12,467 nucleotides of DNA from an uncultured Eubacteriales bacterium (GTDB lineage: Bacteria; Bacillota; Clostridia; Oscillospirales; Oscillospiraceae): the NCBI GenBank assembly GCA_900552475.1, contig USAC01000062.1:1-12467 (forward strand). The letters run 5' to 3'. A program made the position numbers and the translations under genes. Below, one piece after another: positions 6,579-12,146 of this stretch; position 1 is the first letter of the stretch; every line of letters begins with the position of its first letter. Below the pieces are notes generated by a model that saw nothing but the letters and a program-made list of their open reading frames with translations, was not told where the DNA came from and ran no database searches.

Positions 6579-7334
6579 CTACAAAATTCTTTCTTCGTTT
6601 TTTGTGGTTCTGTCGAGTAATGTTTCGCTAAGCGAAAGATTCAGCGCCGAACGCTCCTCTTCGGTCAGCATCCGCCATGCGCCGGGGGCCAGCGCGGGGT
6701 CGAGGCGCAGCCGCCCCATGGAGAGCCGCTTGAGGTAGAGCACGGGCTTTCCGCGCGCGGCGAGCATGCGCTTGACCTGGTGGAACTTCCCCTCACGCAG
6801 CGTGACGAGCGCCTCCGTTGGGGAGAGAATCTCCAGCCCCGCGGGCAGGCACTCAAGCCCGTCCCCGAGCGTCATGCCCGCGGCAAAGGCCGCGATGTCG
6901 CCCGGCTCGAGCGCACCGTCCACGCGGGCATAGTAGACCTTGTCGACGTGCGACTTCGGGCTGAGCAGGCGGTGCGCCAGCTGGCCGTCGTTCGTGAGCA
7001 GGAGCAGCCCCTCCGTATCCTTGTCGAGCCGCCCGACCGGGGACAGGGCACGGCGGCGCAGCTCCGGCGGGAGCAGGTCGAGCACCGTCTCCTGCCGCCG
7101 GTCCTCCGTCGCGGTCAGGACGCCCGCGGGCTTGTGGAGCATGACATAGGTGAACTTTTCATAGCCCAGCGGCTCGCCATCGAGCAGGATCACGGCGGTC
7201 TGCGGGTCGACCTTCATGTCGGCGGCGGGGGCGGGCTTGCCGTCCACGAGAACGCGGCCCTGCCGCACCATCTCGCGCACCTCCCGCCGTGATTTCTTGC
7301 CCGTTGCGCTGATGATCTTGTCGAGCCGCTCCAT
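6579..7334 (-). CDS. rsuA: 16S rRNA pseudouridine synthase, RsuA family
   Basis: A 251-residue RNA-modifying enzyme. An N-terminal S4 RNA-binding domain (ERLDKIISATGKKSRREVRE, about residues 2-55) precedes the RsuA/RluB catalytic domain. The pseudouridine synthase motif is GRLDKDTEGLLLLTNDG (101-117), with catalytic Asp at 104. KVYYARVDG (132-140) and GKFHQVKRMLAARG (182-195) are the usual motifs II and III. VMLHKPAGVLTATED favours RsuA (small-subunit U516) over RluB/E/F, but the exact target is inferred. The ATG has GGGAGG about 7 nt upstream. The gene is separated from the regulator downstream by only the regulator's promoter region. Confidence 0.9.
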   Translation of the reverse strand: MERLDKIISATGKKSRREVREMVRQGRVLVDGKPAPAADMKVDPQTAVILLDGEPLGYEKFTYVMLHKPAGVLTATEDRRQETVLDLLPPELRRRALSPVGRLDKDTEGLLLLTNDGQLAHRLLSPKSHVDKVYYARVDGALEPGDIAAFAAGMTLGDGLECLPAGLEILSPTEALVTLREGKFHQVKRMLAARGKPVLYLKRLSMGRLRLDPALAPGAWRMLTEEERSALNLSLSETLLDRTTKNEERIL

Positions 7335-7364
7335 GTGCCGTCCTCCCGATGGTGATTTGCTCGT

Positions 7365-7373
7365 ATCATAACA
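7365..7373 (-). promoter_or_regulatory. Putative extended -10 promoter for the rsuA-like gene
   Basis: On the minus strand TGTTATGAT (7365-7373) is an extended -10 element 31 nt before the start codon, after an AT-rich patch in otherwise GC-rich sequence. No good -35 stands at 16-18 nt, as is common for extended -10 promoters. Confidence 0.45.
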
Positions 7374-7418
7374 TATTTTTTACGCAAAGGGAATACGGAT
7401 ATGGGGGAGGGATGGAAA

Positions 7419-7886
7419 ATGTTTGTTGTGCATGTGCGCTGGCGGAGGCTGGCGCTGCTGGGGGCGGCGATTGCGGCGGTGCTGGCTCTGACGCTCCTGC
7501 TCTCGGGCTGCCTGCACGGAAAGGCGCAGCCCGCGGAGGCGGTCCCGGCCGCGACGGCGGAGGAGCGCGCGGCCTATCTCGCGGGCTTCGGCTGGCAGAT
7601 TGCGCCCGAGCCGGTTGAGACGCTGCACCTGCAGCTGCCGGAGGATCTGTCCGCCGAGTGGCGCGACTATCTGAAGCTGCAGCAGAGTCAGGGGCTCCCG
7701 TTCGGCGACTACGCCGGGTGCGAGGCGGAGCGGTATACCTATAACATCCTCAACTATCCGGGCGTGGAGCGTGGTGTGCAGGCGAACATCTTCGTCGCCG
7801 ACGGCATCGTCATCGCGGGGGACGTCGTATCCACGGGGGAGCAGAGCTTCCAGCAGGGGCTGGCCTTCCCGGAAAGCGGCGGTTGA
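7419..7886 (+). CDS. Small lipoprotein, DUF4830-like
   Basis: A 155-residue secreted protein of unknown function. A lipoprotein signal peptide is clear: basic start (VRWRR), hydrophobic core about residues 11-28, then the lipobox LSGC with the lipidated Cys at 31. The mature domain, with YLAGFGWQI, a central YLKLQQSQGLPFGDYAGC and VQANIFVADGIVIAGDVVS near the C-terminus, resembles the DUF4830 family of small clostridial proteins. That match is from memory and moderate. The frame is open from an ATG at 7401, but the ATG at 7419 has GGGAGGG 7 nt upstream, and the earlier ATG would put that site inside the gene. The stop is followed at once by the remains of a transporter gene. Confidence 0.72.
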   Translation: MFVVHVRWRRLALLGAAIAAVLALTLLLSGCLHGKAQPAEAVPAATAEERAAYLAGFGWQIAPEPVETLHLQLPEDLSAEWRDYLKLQQSQGLPFGDYAGCEAERYTYNILNYPGVERGVQANIFVADGIVIAGDVVSTGEQSFQQGLAFPESGG

Positions 7887-8576
7887 CGGCGCGCACACGC
7901 TATCATATCGCTCCGAACAGGCGGGGACGGGCATGGTGCTGGCCGCACTGTCGTGGGCGGTGTTCGCGGTGCTCTCGACGCTGGTCATGCGGCCGTTTGT
8001 GCGCCTTTCGGCCAGCTCGCCGGAGGCAATCGCCTACGGCGTGACCTATGGCCGCATCGTCTGCATCGGCAGTCTCGGCGCCTTCCTCGAGGGTATCTGG
8101 TCGAAGGTGCATCAGGCGGGCTGCAGACATGCATCGTGCCGCTGCTGAGCTACAACTGTGCGGCGCAGAAGTACGCGCGCTGCCGCGAGACGGTACATAA
8201 ATCGCCGCTCATCTCGGCGAGTCTCATGCTGGTGGGCGCGGCGTGCTTCATCCTGCTGCCGGGGGCGCTGATCGGGATCTTTTCACGCAGCGCGGAGGTG
8301 CTCGCCATCGGGCGGATCGCCTTCCCGACCATCGGGGCGAGCTTTCCGTCGGCAGCATTCTCGCTCATCATGCCGACGTTCTTTCAGGCGATCGGCTGCG
8401 GCGGCAGGAGCCTTGCCGTCACGCTGACGCGGCAGATTTTCGGCTTGCTGCCGGTGTTCTGGCTGCTCTCGCTCATCGGTCTGAACTACACATGGCTCGC
8501 CTTTCCCGTCGCGGAGACGGCCGCGGGGGCGCTCGGCTACATCATGTACCGCAGACAGCTGAAGGTGTGGAAATAA
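7887..8576 (+). pseudogene. MATE-family efflux transporter, degraded (5' truncation, internal deletion, frameshift)
   Basis: Two blocks of a MATE (multidrug and toxin extrusion) membrane antiporter lie in different frames. The first, from about 7933 to 8118, has GMVLAALSWAVFAVLSTLV and YGRIVCIGSLGAFLEG, ending in SKVHQAG, where intact proteins continue into the middle of the N-terminal bundle. The second, from about 8118 to the stop at 8576, begins GLQTCIVPLLSYN and continues to RQIFGLLPVFWLLSLIGLN, the C-terminal bundle. Roughly 90 N-terminal residues and about 100 between the blocks appear to be missing (estimated against typical ~445-residue MATE proteins). The join near 8116-8120 changes frame. 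No start codon with a ribosome binding site fits. It cannot make a functional transporter. Confidence 0.85.
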
Positions 8577-8577
8577 G

Positions 8578-8720
8578 TCGCATGGAAAAGGCTTCGCCTT
8601 TCCCATGCGAAAAAGTCTCACGGAGTTCGCGGTGCCGCAGCCTCGCCGCTTGTGGCGGGGTAAGGCGCGGAGCGGAGTGAATTCTCCTCGCGCACAAAGG
8701 GTGCAGGCCTTTGTGCGCGA
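8578..8720. repeat. Intergenic palindromic repeat, copy C
   Basis: In order: hairpin TCGCATGGAAAAGGC / TTC / GCCTTTCCCATGCGA (8578-8610, 14 of 15 pairs), starting right after the transporter remnant's stop; AAAAAGTCTCAC (8610-8621), identical to copy A; GGAGTTCGCGG (8622-8632); the core GTGCCGCAGCCTCGCC (8632-8647), which can pair with GGCGGGG (8654-8660); TAAGGCGCGG and a purine-rich run; and a terminal hairpin, TCGCGCACAAAGG / 7-nt loop / complement (8688-8720, 13 perfect pairs). The core aligns with copy B (5284-5335) almost end to end, with differences that keep the stems paired. It is flanked by convergent genes. Confidence 0.75.
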
Positions 8721-8723
8721 ATC

Positions 8724-8762
8724 AAAAAAAGAGCATCGGTCTTTGACCGATGCTCTTTTTTT
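8724..8762. terminator. Bidirectional terminator after rpmA
   Basis: An 11-bp GC-containing stem (GAGCATCGGTC at 8731-8741, complement at 8745-8755) with a TTT loop is flanked by A7 and T7. It terminates rpmA on the minus strand, 8 nt past the stop, and would also stop plus-strand transcription coming from the transporter remnant. Confidence 0.92.
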
Positions 8763-8770
8763 GATAAATT

Positions 8771-9052
8771 TTACTCGGCGGGGTAAACAGAAACCTGCTT
8801 ACGATCCTTGCCCAGACGCTCAAAGCGGACGACGCCGTCGGCCTTGGCGAACAGGGTATCATCCGTGCCTTTGCCCACGTTGGTGCCGGGGTGGATGTGG
8901 GTGCCGCGCTGGCGAACCAGAATGTTGCCGGCCAGAACGAACTGACCGTCAGCACGCTTGGGGCCAAGGCGCTTGGACTCGGAATCACGGCCGTTCTTGG
9001 TGGAGCCCATACCTTTTTTATGGGCAAAGAACTGCAGACCAATGTTCAGCAT
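8771..9052 (-). CDS. rpmA: 50S ribosomal protein L27, with Prp-cleavable N-terminal extension
   Basis: A 93-residue ribosomal protein of the large subunit whose N-terminal arm reaches the peptidyl-transferase centre. The body, HKKGMGSTKNGRDSESKRLG, then GNILVRQRGTHIHPG and the C-terminal FERLGKDRKQVSVYP, is unmistakable. The first nine residues, MLNIGLQFF, before AHKKG form the Firmicute-type extension that the protease Prp removes (cleavage expected between F9 and A10) before L27 can work on the ribosome. The prp gene is next to it, which supports this. An AAGGATGG-type ribosome binding site lies 8-14 nt upstream. It is the last gene of the rplU-prp-rpmA operon and is followed by a strong terminator. 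Confidence 0.97.
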   Translation of the reverse strand: MLNIGLQFFAHKKGMGSTKNGRDSESKRLGPKRADGQFVLAGNILVRQRGTHIHPGTNVGKGTDDTLFAKADGVVRFERLGKDRKQVSVYPAE

Positions 9053-9099
9053 TGTTCAGTACCATCCTTTCTGATAAGATGATCGGGAACAGGAGGGCG

Positions 9100-9429
9100 T
9101 TACGCCTCCATCACTTCGATATTTTCCGGATATTCGTCGTGGAGCTGGGCGAGATAGACCATCAGACCCGTCAGTAGATTCTGACAGGTACTCTCCGCCG
9201 CCGGGGCCAAACCGCCGGGCAGCCGAAAGGAGATGGACGCGTCCTGCTCGTGGACCTTCACCGAGGCGCACAGCCCCATCACGTCGTTCACGGTGGAATC
9301 CACCAGACGGACGGCGCTGGTAATGGCGGCGCAGACGATATCCTCGCCCGCTTCGCCCCAGCCGCTGTGACCCTGCACATCAAATCCGGTGATGCGCGCC
9401 TGTTCGGTGAGAAATGTTACGGTTGTCAT
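9100..9429 (-). CDS. prp: Ribosomal-processing cysteine protease Prp
   Basis: A 109-residue cysteine protease (YsxB family) that trims the N-terminal extension of L27. The active-site motif is GFDVQGHSGWGEAGEDIVCA, with catalytic His21 and Cys33 at the family spacing. The rest of the fold (VNDVMGLCASVKV, then CQNLLTGLMVYLAQL) also matches. It lies between rplU and rpmA, the conserved position, 5 nt after the rplU stop and about 47 nt before rpmA. The length is normal. The ribosome binding site (GAGGG very close to the ATG) is weak, which may keep its level low relative to the ribosomal proteins; that is an inference. Confidence 0.95.
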   Translation of the reverse strand: MTTVTFLTEQARITGFDVQGHSGWGEAGEDIVCAAITSAVRLVDSTVNDVMGLCASVKVHEQDASISFRLPGGLAPAAESTCQNLLTGLMVYLAQLHDEYPENIEVMEA

Positions 9430-9434
9430 CGCCC

Positions 9435-9746
9435 TCAGAAGGAGATCTTGCCGATTTCCACCTTGGTGTAGGGCTGACGATGACCCTGCCGTTTGCGATA
9501 GCCCTTCTTGGGGGTGTACTTGAAGATACGGATCTTCTTGCCCTTGCCGTTCTTGACGACCTTGGCGTCCACCTTCGCACCCTCCACCACGGGAGTGCCG
9601 AACTTAGTGTTCTCGCCGTCGACGATGGCCAGGACCTGGTCGAACACCACGGAATCACCCGCGTTGACGTCCAGCTTCTCGATAAACAGGGTGTCGCCCT
9701 CAGAGACGTTGTACTGCTTACCACCGGTCACGATAATTGCCTGCAT
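9435..9746 (-). CDS. rplU: 50S ribosomal protein L21
   Basis: A 103-residue large-subunit ribosomal protein. From the chosen start it reads MQAIIVTGGKQYNVSEGD at the N-terminus and ends with YTPKKGYRKRQGHRQPYTKV, both diagnostic of L21. The frame stays open upstream to 9827, but those 27 codons are arginine- and proline-rich and coincide with the structured leader, so the start is the ATG at 9744-9746, giving the family length. The purine-rich AAAGGAAAGGCAGG lies upstream. It is first in the rplU-prp-rpmA operon and is preceded by a consensus promoter and an L21-type leader. Confidence 0.96.
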   Translation of the reverse strand: MQAIIVTGGKQYNVSEGDTLFIEKLDVNAGDSVVFDQVLAIVDGENTKFGTPVVEGAKVDAKVVKNGKGKKIRIFKYTPKKGYRKRQGHRQPYTKVEIGKISF

Positions 9747-9833
9747 GCTTGTTGCACCTGCCTTTCCTTTATAACGGACTCGCTGTCGGGGGCGTCCGGT
9801 CGGAGCCGGAACTTGATACCCATTCAAAGCGGC
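9747..9833 (-). ncRNA. Putative L21 leader (autoregulatory 5' UTR of rplU)
   Basis: About 87 nt of transcribed leader lie between the predicted start site and rplU. It can form TCCGG-6 nt-CCGGA (9795-9810). It can alternatively form CGGAC-GTCCG (9794-9798 with 9775-9779). The two stems share bases and cannot coexist. The position and the GAATGGGTATCAAGTTCCGG stretch agree with what I remember of the Firmicute L21 leader RNA, thought to bind ribosomal protein for autoregulation. The assignment was not confirmed against a covariance model. Confidence 0.6.
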
Positions 9834-9839
9834 TTATCA

Positions 9840-9868
9840 AGTATATCAGCTGCTGCGGCGTTTGTCAA
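9840..9868 (-). promoter_or_regulatory. Sigma-A promoter of rplU-prp-rpmA
   Basis: On the minus strand a perfect TTGACA (9863-9868) and TATACT (9840-9845) are 17 nt apart. The predicted start site is near 9833, giving a leader of about 87 nt. It sits just downstream of luxS. Confidence 0.92.
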
Positions 9869-9900
9869 TCACTTTCCGGGCGGAAAACGCCGCTTTTTGC

Positions 9901-10368
9901 TTATTTTTCGGGGTAGACGAGCTTTTCCTCGCTCCAGTCGGCGATCACGTCCGCGTAGTACGCGCAGCAGCGCCGCGCGAGCTCGACGTCGAGGTTGCGG
10001 TAGTTGCCGCACTCGCGCGCGGACGCGCCGGGCATGGCCCCGTCAAACTTCGCCGCGGCGGTGAACACGCGCTGCAGCAGGCGGACGGCGTTGGCATTGC
10101 TGAGCTGTTCACCGTCGAAGAGGAAGTAAAACCCCGTCTGGCAGCCCATCGGCCCGAAGTAGATCACGGCGTCCTTCTGCGGGCTGTTGCGCAGCAGCGT
10201 TGCGATGATGTGCTCGACCGAGTGCAGCTCCGCGTTTGAGAGCAGGTCGCCGGTGTTCGGCTTTTTAAAGCGCAGGTCAAAGGTGACGGTTGTCCCGTCC
10301 CGCCGGGACAGGTACAGCCCTGGCACCAGCACGGTGTGATCCACCGTGAAGCTCGCAATACGTTCCAT
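9901..10368 (-). CDS. luxS: S-ribosylhomocysteine lyase LuxS
   Basis: A 155-residue cytosolic metalloenzyme that splits S-ribosylhomocysteine into homocysteine and DPD, the precursor of the signal AI-2. The metal-binding HSVEHIIAT motif (H49, E52, H53) and the third ligand Cys120 in RECGNY are present. The catalytic Cys76 lies in GPMGCQTGFYF. The length is normal. It starts 6 nt after the mtnN stop, with its GGAGGG ribosome binding site inside the final mtnN codons, so the two are cotranscribed and coupled. MtnN makes the LuxS substrate from S-adenosylhomocysteine, so the pair forms a complete SAH-recycling module. Whether AI-2 is used as a signal here cannot be judged. Confidence 0.97.
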   Translation of the reverse strand: MERIASFTVDHTVLVPGLYLSRRDGTTVTFDLRFKKPNTGDLLSNAELHSVEHIIATLLRNSPQKDAVIYFGPMGCQTGFYFLFDGEQLSNANAVRLLQRVFTAAAKFDGAMPGASARECGNYRNLDVELARRCCAYYADVIADWSEEKLVYPEK

Positions 10369-10374
10369 ATTCAG

Positions 10375-11046
10375 TCAGCCCTCCAGTGCATCCACGAACG
10401 CCATGACGACGCGGTTGAGGTCCTTCATGGCCGTGGGGAAATTGAAGAAGAAGTCGTGGTCCTCCATGACACAGTCCGACACGGACTTGAGCGACATGAA
10501 CGGCACCTCGTTGCGCCAGCACACCTGCGCCACGGCGCCGCCCTCCATCTCGCACAGCAGCGGGTGGAAGGTATCGTGGATCCAGTGGGCGCGGTCGCAG
10601 TGGTTGACGAAGATATCGCCCGTTGCGACAAGCCCCGTGCGGTAGGGGAGACCCACCTTGTCCATCGCGGCGCGCGCCTTTTCAAGCTCACTCGTCGGGA
10701 AAATGACGCGGTTGACGGTGGAGACGAGCCCGACGGGGTCGCCGAGGGGGGAGGTGTCCACATCGTGCTGCAGAAAGCCCTCCGCGAGGACGAGCGTCCC
10801 GATGGGGACGTTTTCAAAGCAGCCCGCAACGCCCGCGTTGAGCACAAGGTCGGGCTTGTAGAGCGAGATGAGCAGCTGCGCCGCCATCGCGGCGTTGACC
10901 TTGCCCACGCCGCCGATGCAGGCGATCACATCGGGGCGGATCCGGTAAAACGACACACCCGCCACCGTCTGCAGCGGTTCGGCATTCTCCTTGGTCAGCA
11001 GGCTCTCAATCTCGCCGGTCATGGCGTAAATCAGACCGATTTTCAT
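10375..11046 (-). CDS. mtnN: 5'-methylthioadenosine/S-adenosylhomocysteine nucleosidase
   Basis: A 223-residue nucleosidase (Pfs/MTAN) that removes adenine from SAH and methylthioadenosine. Diagnostic parts are the N-terminal IYAMTGEIESLL with Glu12 (general acid region), IGGVGKVNAAMAAQLLI near 44, LNAGVAGCF near 69, CEMEGGAVAQVC with Glu168 contacting the ribose, and SVSD with Asp191 contacting adenine. The start ATG has AAAGGAGG 8 nt upstream. It is first in an operon with luxS and is driven by a perfect consensus promoter at 11083-11111. The downstream product S-ribosylhomocysteine is the LuxS substrate. Confidence 0.95.
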   Translation of the reverse strand: MKIGLIYAMTGEIESLLTKENAEPLQTVAGVSFYRIRPDVIACIGGVGKVNAAMAAQLLISLYKPDLVLNAGVAGCFENVPIGTLVLAEGFLQHDVDTSPLGDPVGLVSTVNRVIFPTSELEKARAAMDKVGLPYRTGLVATGDIFVNHCDRAHWIHDTFHPLLCEMEGGAVAQVCWRNEVPFMSLKSVSDCVMEDHDFFFNFPTAMKDLNRVVMAFVDALEG

Positions 11047-11082
11047 GAAGCGGTCCTCCTTTGTGTATCAGAATATCCTTAT

Positions 11083-11111
11083 ATTATAGACACCCGCCGC
11101 GGGCTTGTCAA
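11083..11111 (-). promoter_or_regulatory. Perfect consensus sigma-A promoter of mtnN-luxS
   Basis: On the minus strand TTGACA (11106-11111) and TATAAT (11083-11088) are both perfect and exactly 17 nt apart. The spacer holds the dyad CCCGC-C-GCGGG (11093-11103), a possible repressor site. The upstream gene's TGA stop codon is inside the -35 hexamer. Confidence 0.93.
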
Positions 11112-11572
11112 TTCCGCCCGAGGGAGAGATCGGGCGGTGAAGCGGACATAGTTTCGAGGTGCAATTCGATCGGCGGCCACCTACGGTTCAGCCGTTCATA
11201 CAGCGCAAGAAACCGCTCCAGCTGCCTGTCGGACAGGGAGATATTGAAATCCGTAGAGAGCCAATCAAGCCAGAAATTTATTTCCTCGCCCGGAGATTGG
11301 TTTGCAAAGATCCCACCCGTCATGGTGTAAATGCGGACGCGTTCCAGCAGTATGTCAGCGGCGGTTTTACGCGCGGCCTCCAGCCGCCGCTTCTCGCTCT
11401 CGCACTTACCGTGATCGATTTTGAATTGATCCAGCTCTGTGCGGTACAGGAAGTCTGACAGCCGTTTCCCGGCGACGGGGTTTCCGTAAATATCCAGAAG
11501 CGCGCCTGTGGCTTTTCCGTCGAAATTGCGCAGCGTCCCGCCGGTTCGCAGATTTTTGAAAAATGCAGCCAT
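11108..11572 (-). CDS. Hypothetical protein, unrecognised
   Basis: A 154-residue soluble, charged protein with no signal peptide or membrane segment. I do not recognise the family. The N-terminus (MAAFFKNLRTGGTLRNFDGK) is followed by a lysine/arginine/glutamate-rich helical region around residues 55-80 (CESEKRRLEAARKTAADILL), possibly a coiled coil, and a helical C-terminus with FWLDWLSTDF and RQLERFLALYERLN. The frame is open to a GTG at 11605, but the ATG at 11570-11572 has AGGG 7 nt upstream and I prefer it. Composition is more AT-rich than the housekeeping genes, and it lies next to gene remnants and conjugative-element sequence, so it may be part of a foreign island. No promoter or partner gene is clear. 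Confidence 0.5.
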   Translation of the reverse strand: MAAFFKNLRTGGTLRNFDGKATGALLDIYGNPVAGKRLSDFLYRTELDQFKIDHGKCESEKRRLEAARKTAADILLERVRIYTMTGGIFANQSPGEEINFWLDWLSTDFNISLSDRQLERFLALYERLNRRWPPIELHLETMSASPPDLSLGRN

Positions 11573-11605
11573 ATCCAGACCCTGCGGGCGCAGCCTTTCC
11601 GGCAC

Positions 11606-11759
11606 GCGATTTCTATCCGGAAGGGGAAGCGGTTATATAACAAATTGGCATAGCATAGGGCGGAGACGTGCGCAAGCGCGAAGAGCTTCCCACACGCCCG
11701 CAGCGGCTTGTGATCCTTAGTGAATTTTCAACGAATCTCCTGGGGCCCGGGGGTGTAGA
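11606..11759. other. Gap between the hypothetical gene and the membrane-protein fragment
   Basis: No gene is supported here. Minus-strand frames are open for short distances but differ from one another and match nothing I know. A short GC-rich run (GGGGCCCGGGGG, 11742-11753) abuts the point where homology of the adjacent fragment begins. It may be a mobile-element edge or deletion junction. Confidence 0.35.
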
Positions 11760-12023
11760 TTGCTGCACGCCGGAGCGGGAATCTCTGCCATTTCCAGCGT
11801 TCCCTATGCCTTTTCCGAGGTGTTTCCGGTGCTGACCCTGGGCACATGGACGTATATCTTTCAGGGCGTGCTGGTGCTGAGCCTGATGGTGCTCCAGCGG
11901 CAGTTTGTGCCCTCCTATCTCTGCAGCTTTGTGGTGGCGGTGTTCGGCGATCTGCTGGACCGGCGCTTCCGGTTCAAAACCGCTCCCGCACTGGCCCGGC
12001 TCCGCGGCGTGGAAGCGGAATAA
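11760..12023 (+). pseudogene. YczE/YitT-type membrane protein fragment (5' truncated)
   Basis: An 87-codon fragment resembling the YczE/YyaS/YitT (DUF6198-like) family of small integral membrane proteins of unknown function. The family-like stretch is GAGISAISSVPYAFSEVF, followed by hydrophobic segments around LTLGTWTYIFQGVLVLSLMV and SYLCSFVVAVFGDLLD. Intact members have a first membrane helix before this and several helices after it; here both are missing. The frame begins with a TTG at 11760 lacking a ribosome binding site, and the upstream codons do not match. The end (RFKTAPALARLRGVEAE) is polar and may be a fusion to other sequence. It is probably non-functional. The family call is moderate. 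Confidence 0.6.
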
Positions 12024-12146
12024 CAGCTTCCGCACACATAAGATTTTGCACCTGTCCTGCGTCGATCCATTTCCGCGGGACAGGCGCTTTGCCTGTTCAC
12101 AGGGGACGAACCCGTAAAATAAAAAAGCAAGTGGCCTTACAGCTTT
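12024..12146. other. Gene-free gap with an inverted repeat
   Basis: CCTGTCC and GGACAGG (near 12051-12086) form a 7-bp inverted repeat with a long loop between two gene remnants. The flanks lack a U-tract, so I do not call it a terminator. Nothing else is recognisable. Confidence 0.3.

Noticed and set aside
1695..8720. Repeats considered as a CRISPR array
   Set aside because: The copies are kilobases apart, contain different hairpins, and show no regular spacers or cas genes.
9876..9900. Possible terminator between luxS and the rplU promoter
   Set aside because: Only a 4-bp GC stem can form, and there is no U-tract on the luxS strand. Its T-run lies on the opposite strand, so I could not support a terminator for luxS.
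10336..11151. Plus-strand open frame (271 codons) antisense to mtnN
   Set aside because: mtnN has all catalytic residues, a ribosome binding site and a consensus promoter. The antisense frame is histidine- and arginine-rich shadow sequence.
11613..12035. Minus-strand open frame (140 codons) through the YczE-like fragment
   Set aside because: Histidine- and glutamine-rich shadow of the membrane-protein fragment. The part beyond it (11613-11759) could be element sequence but has no recognisable protein motif.
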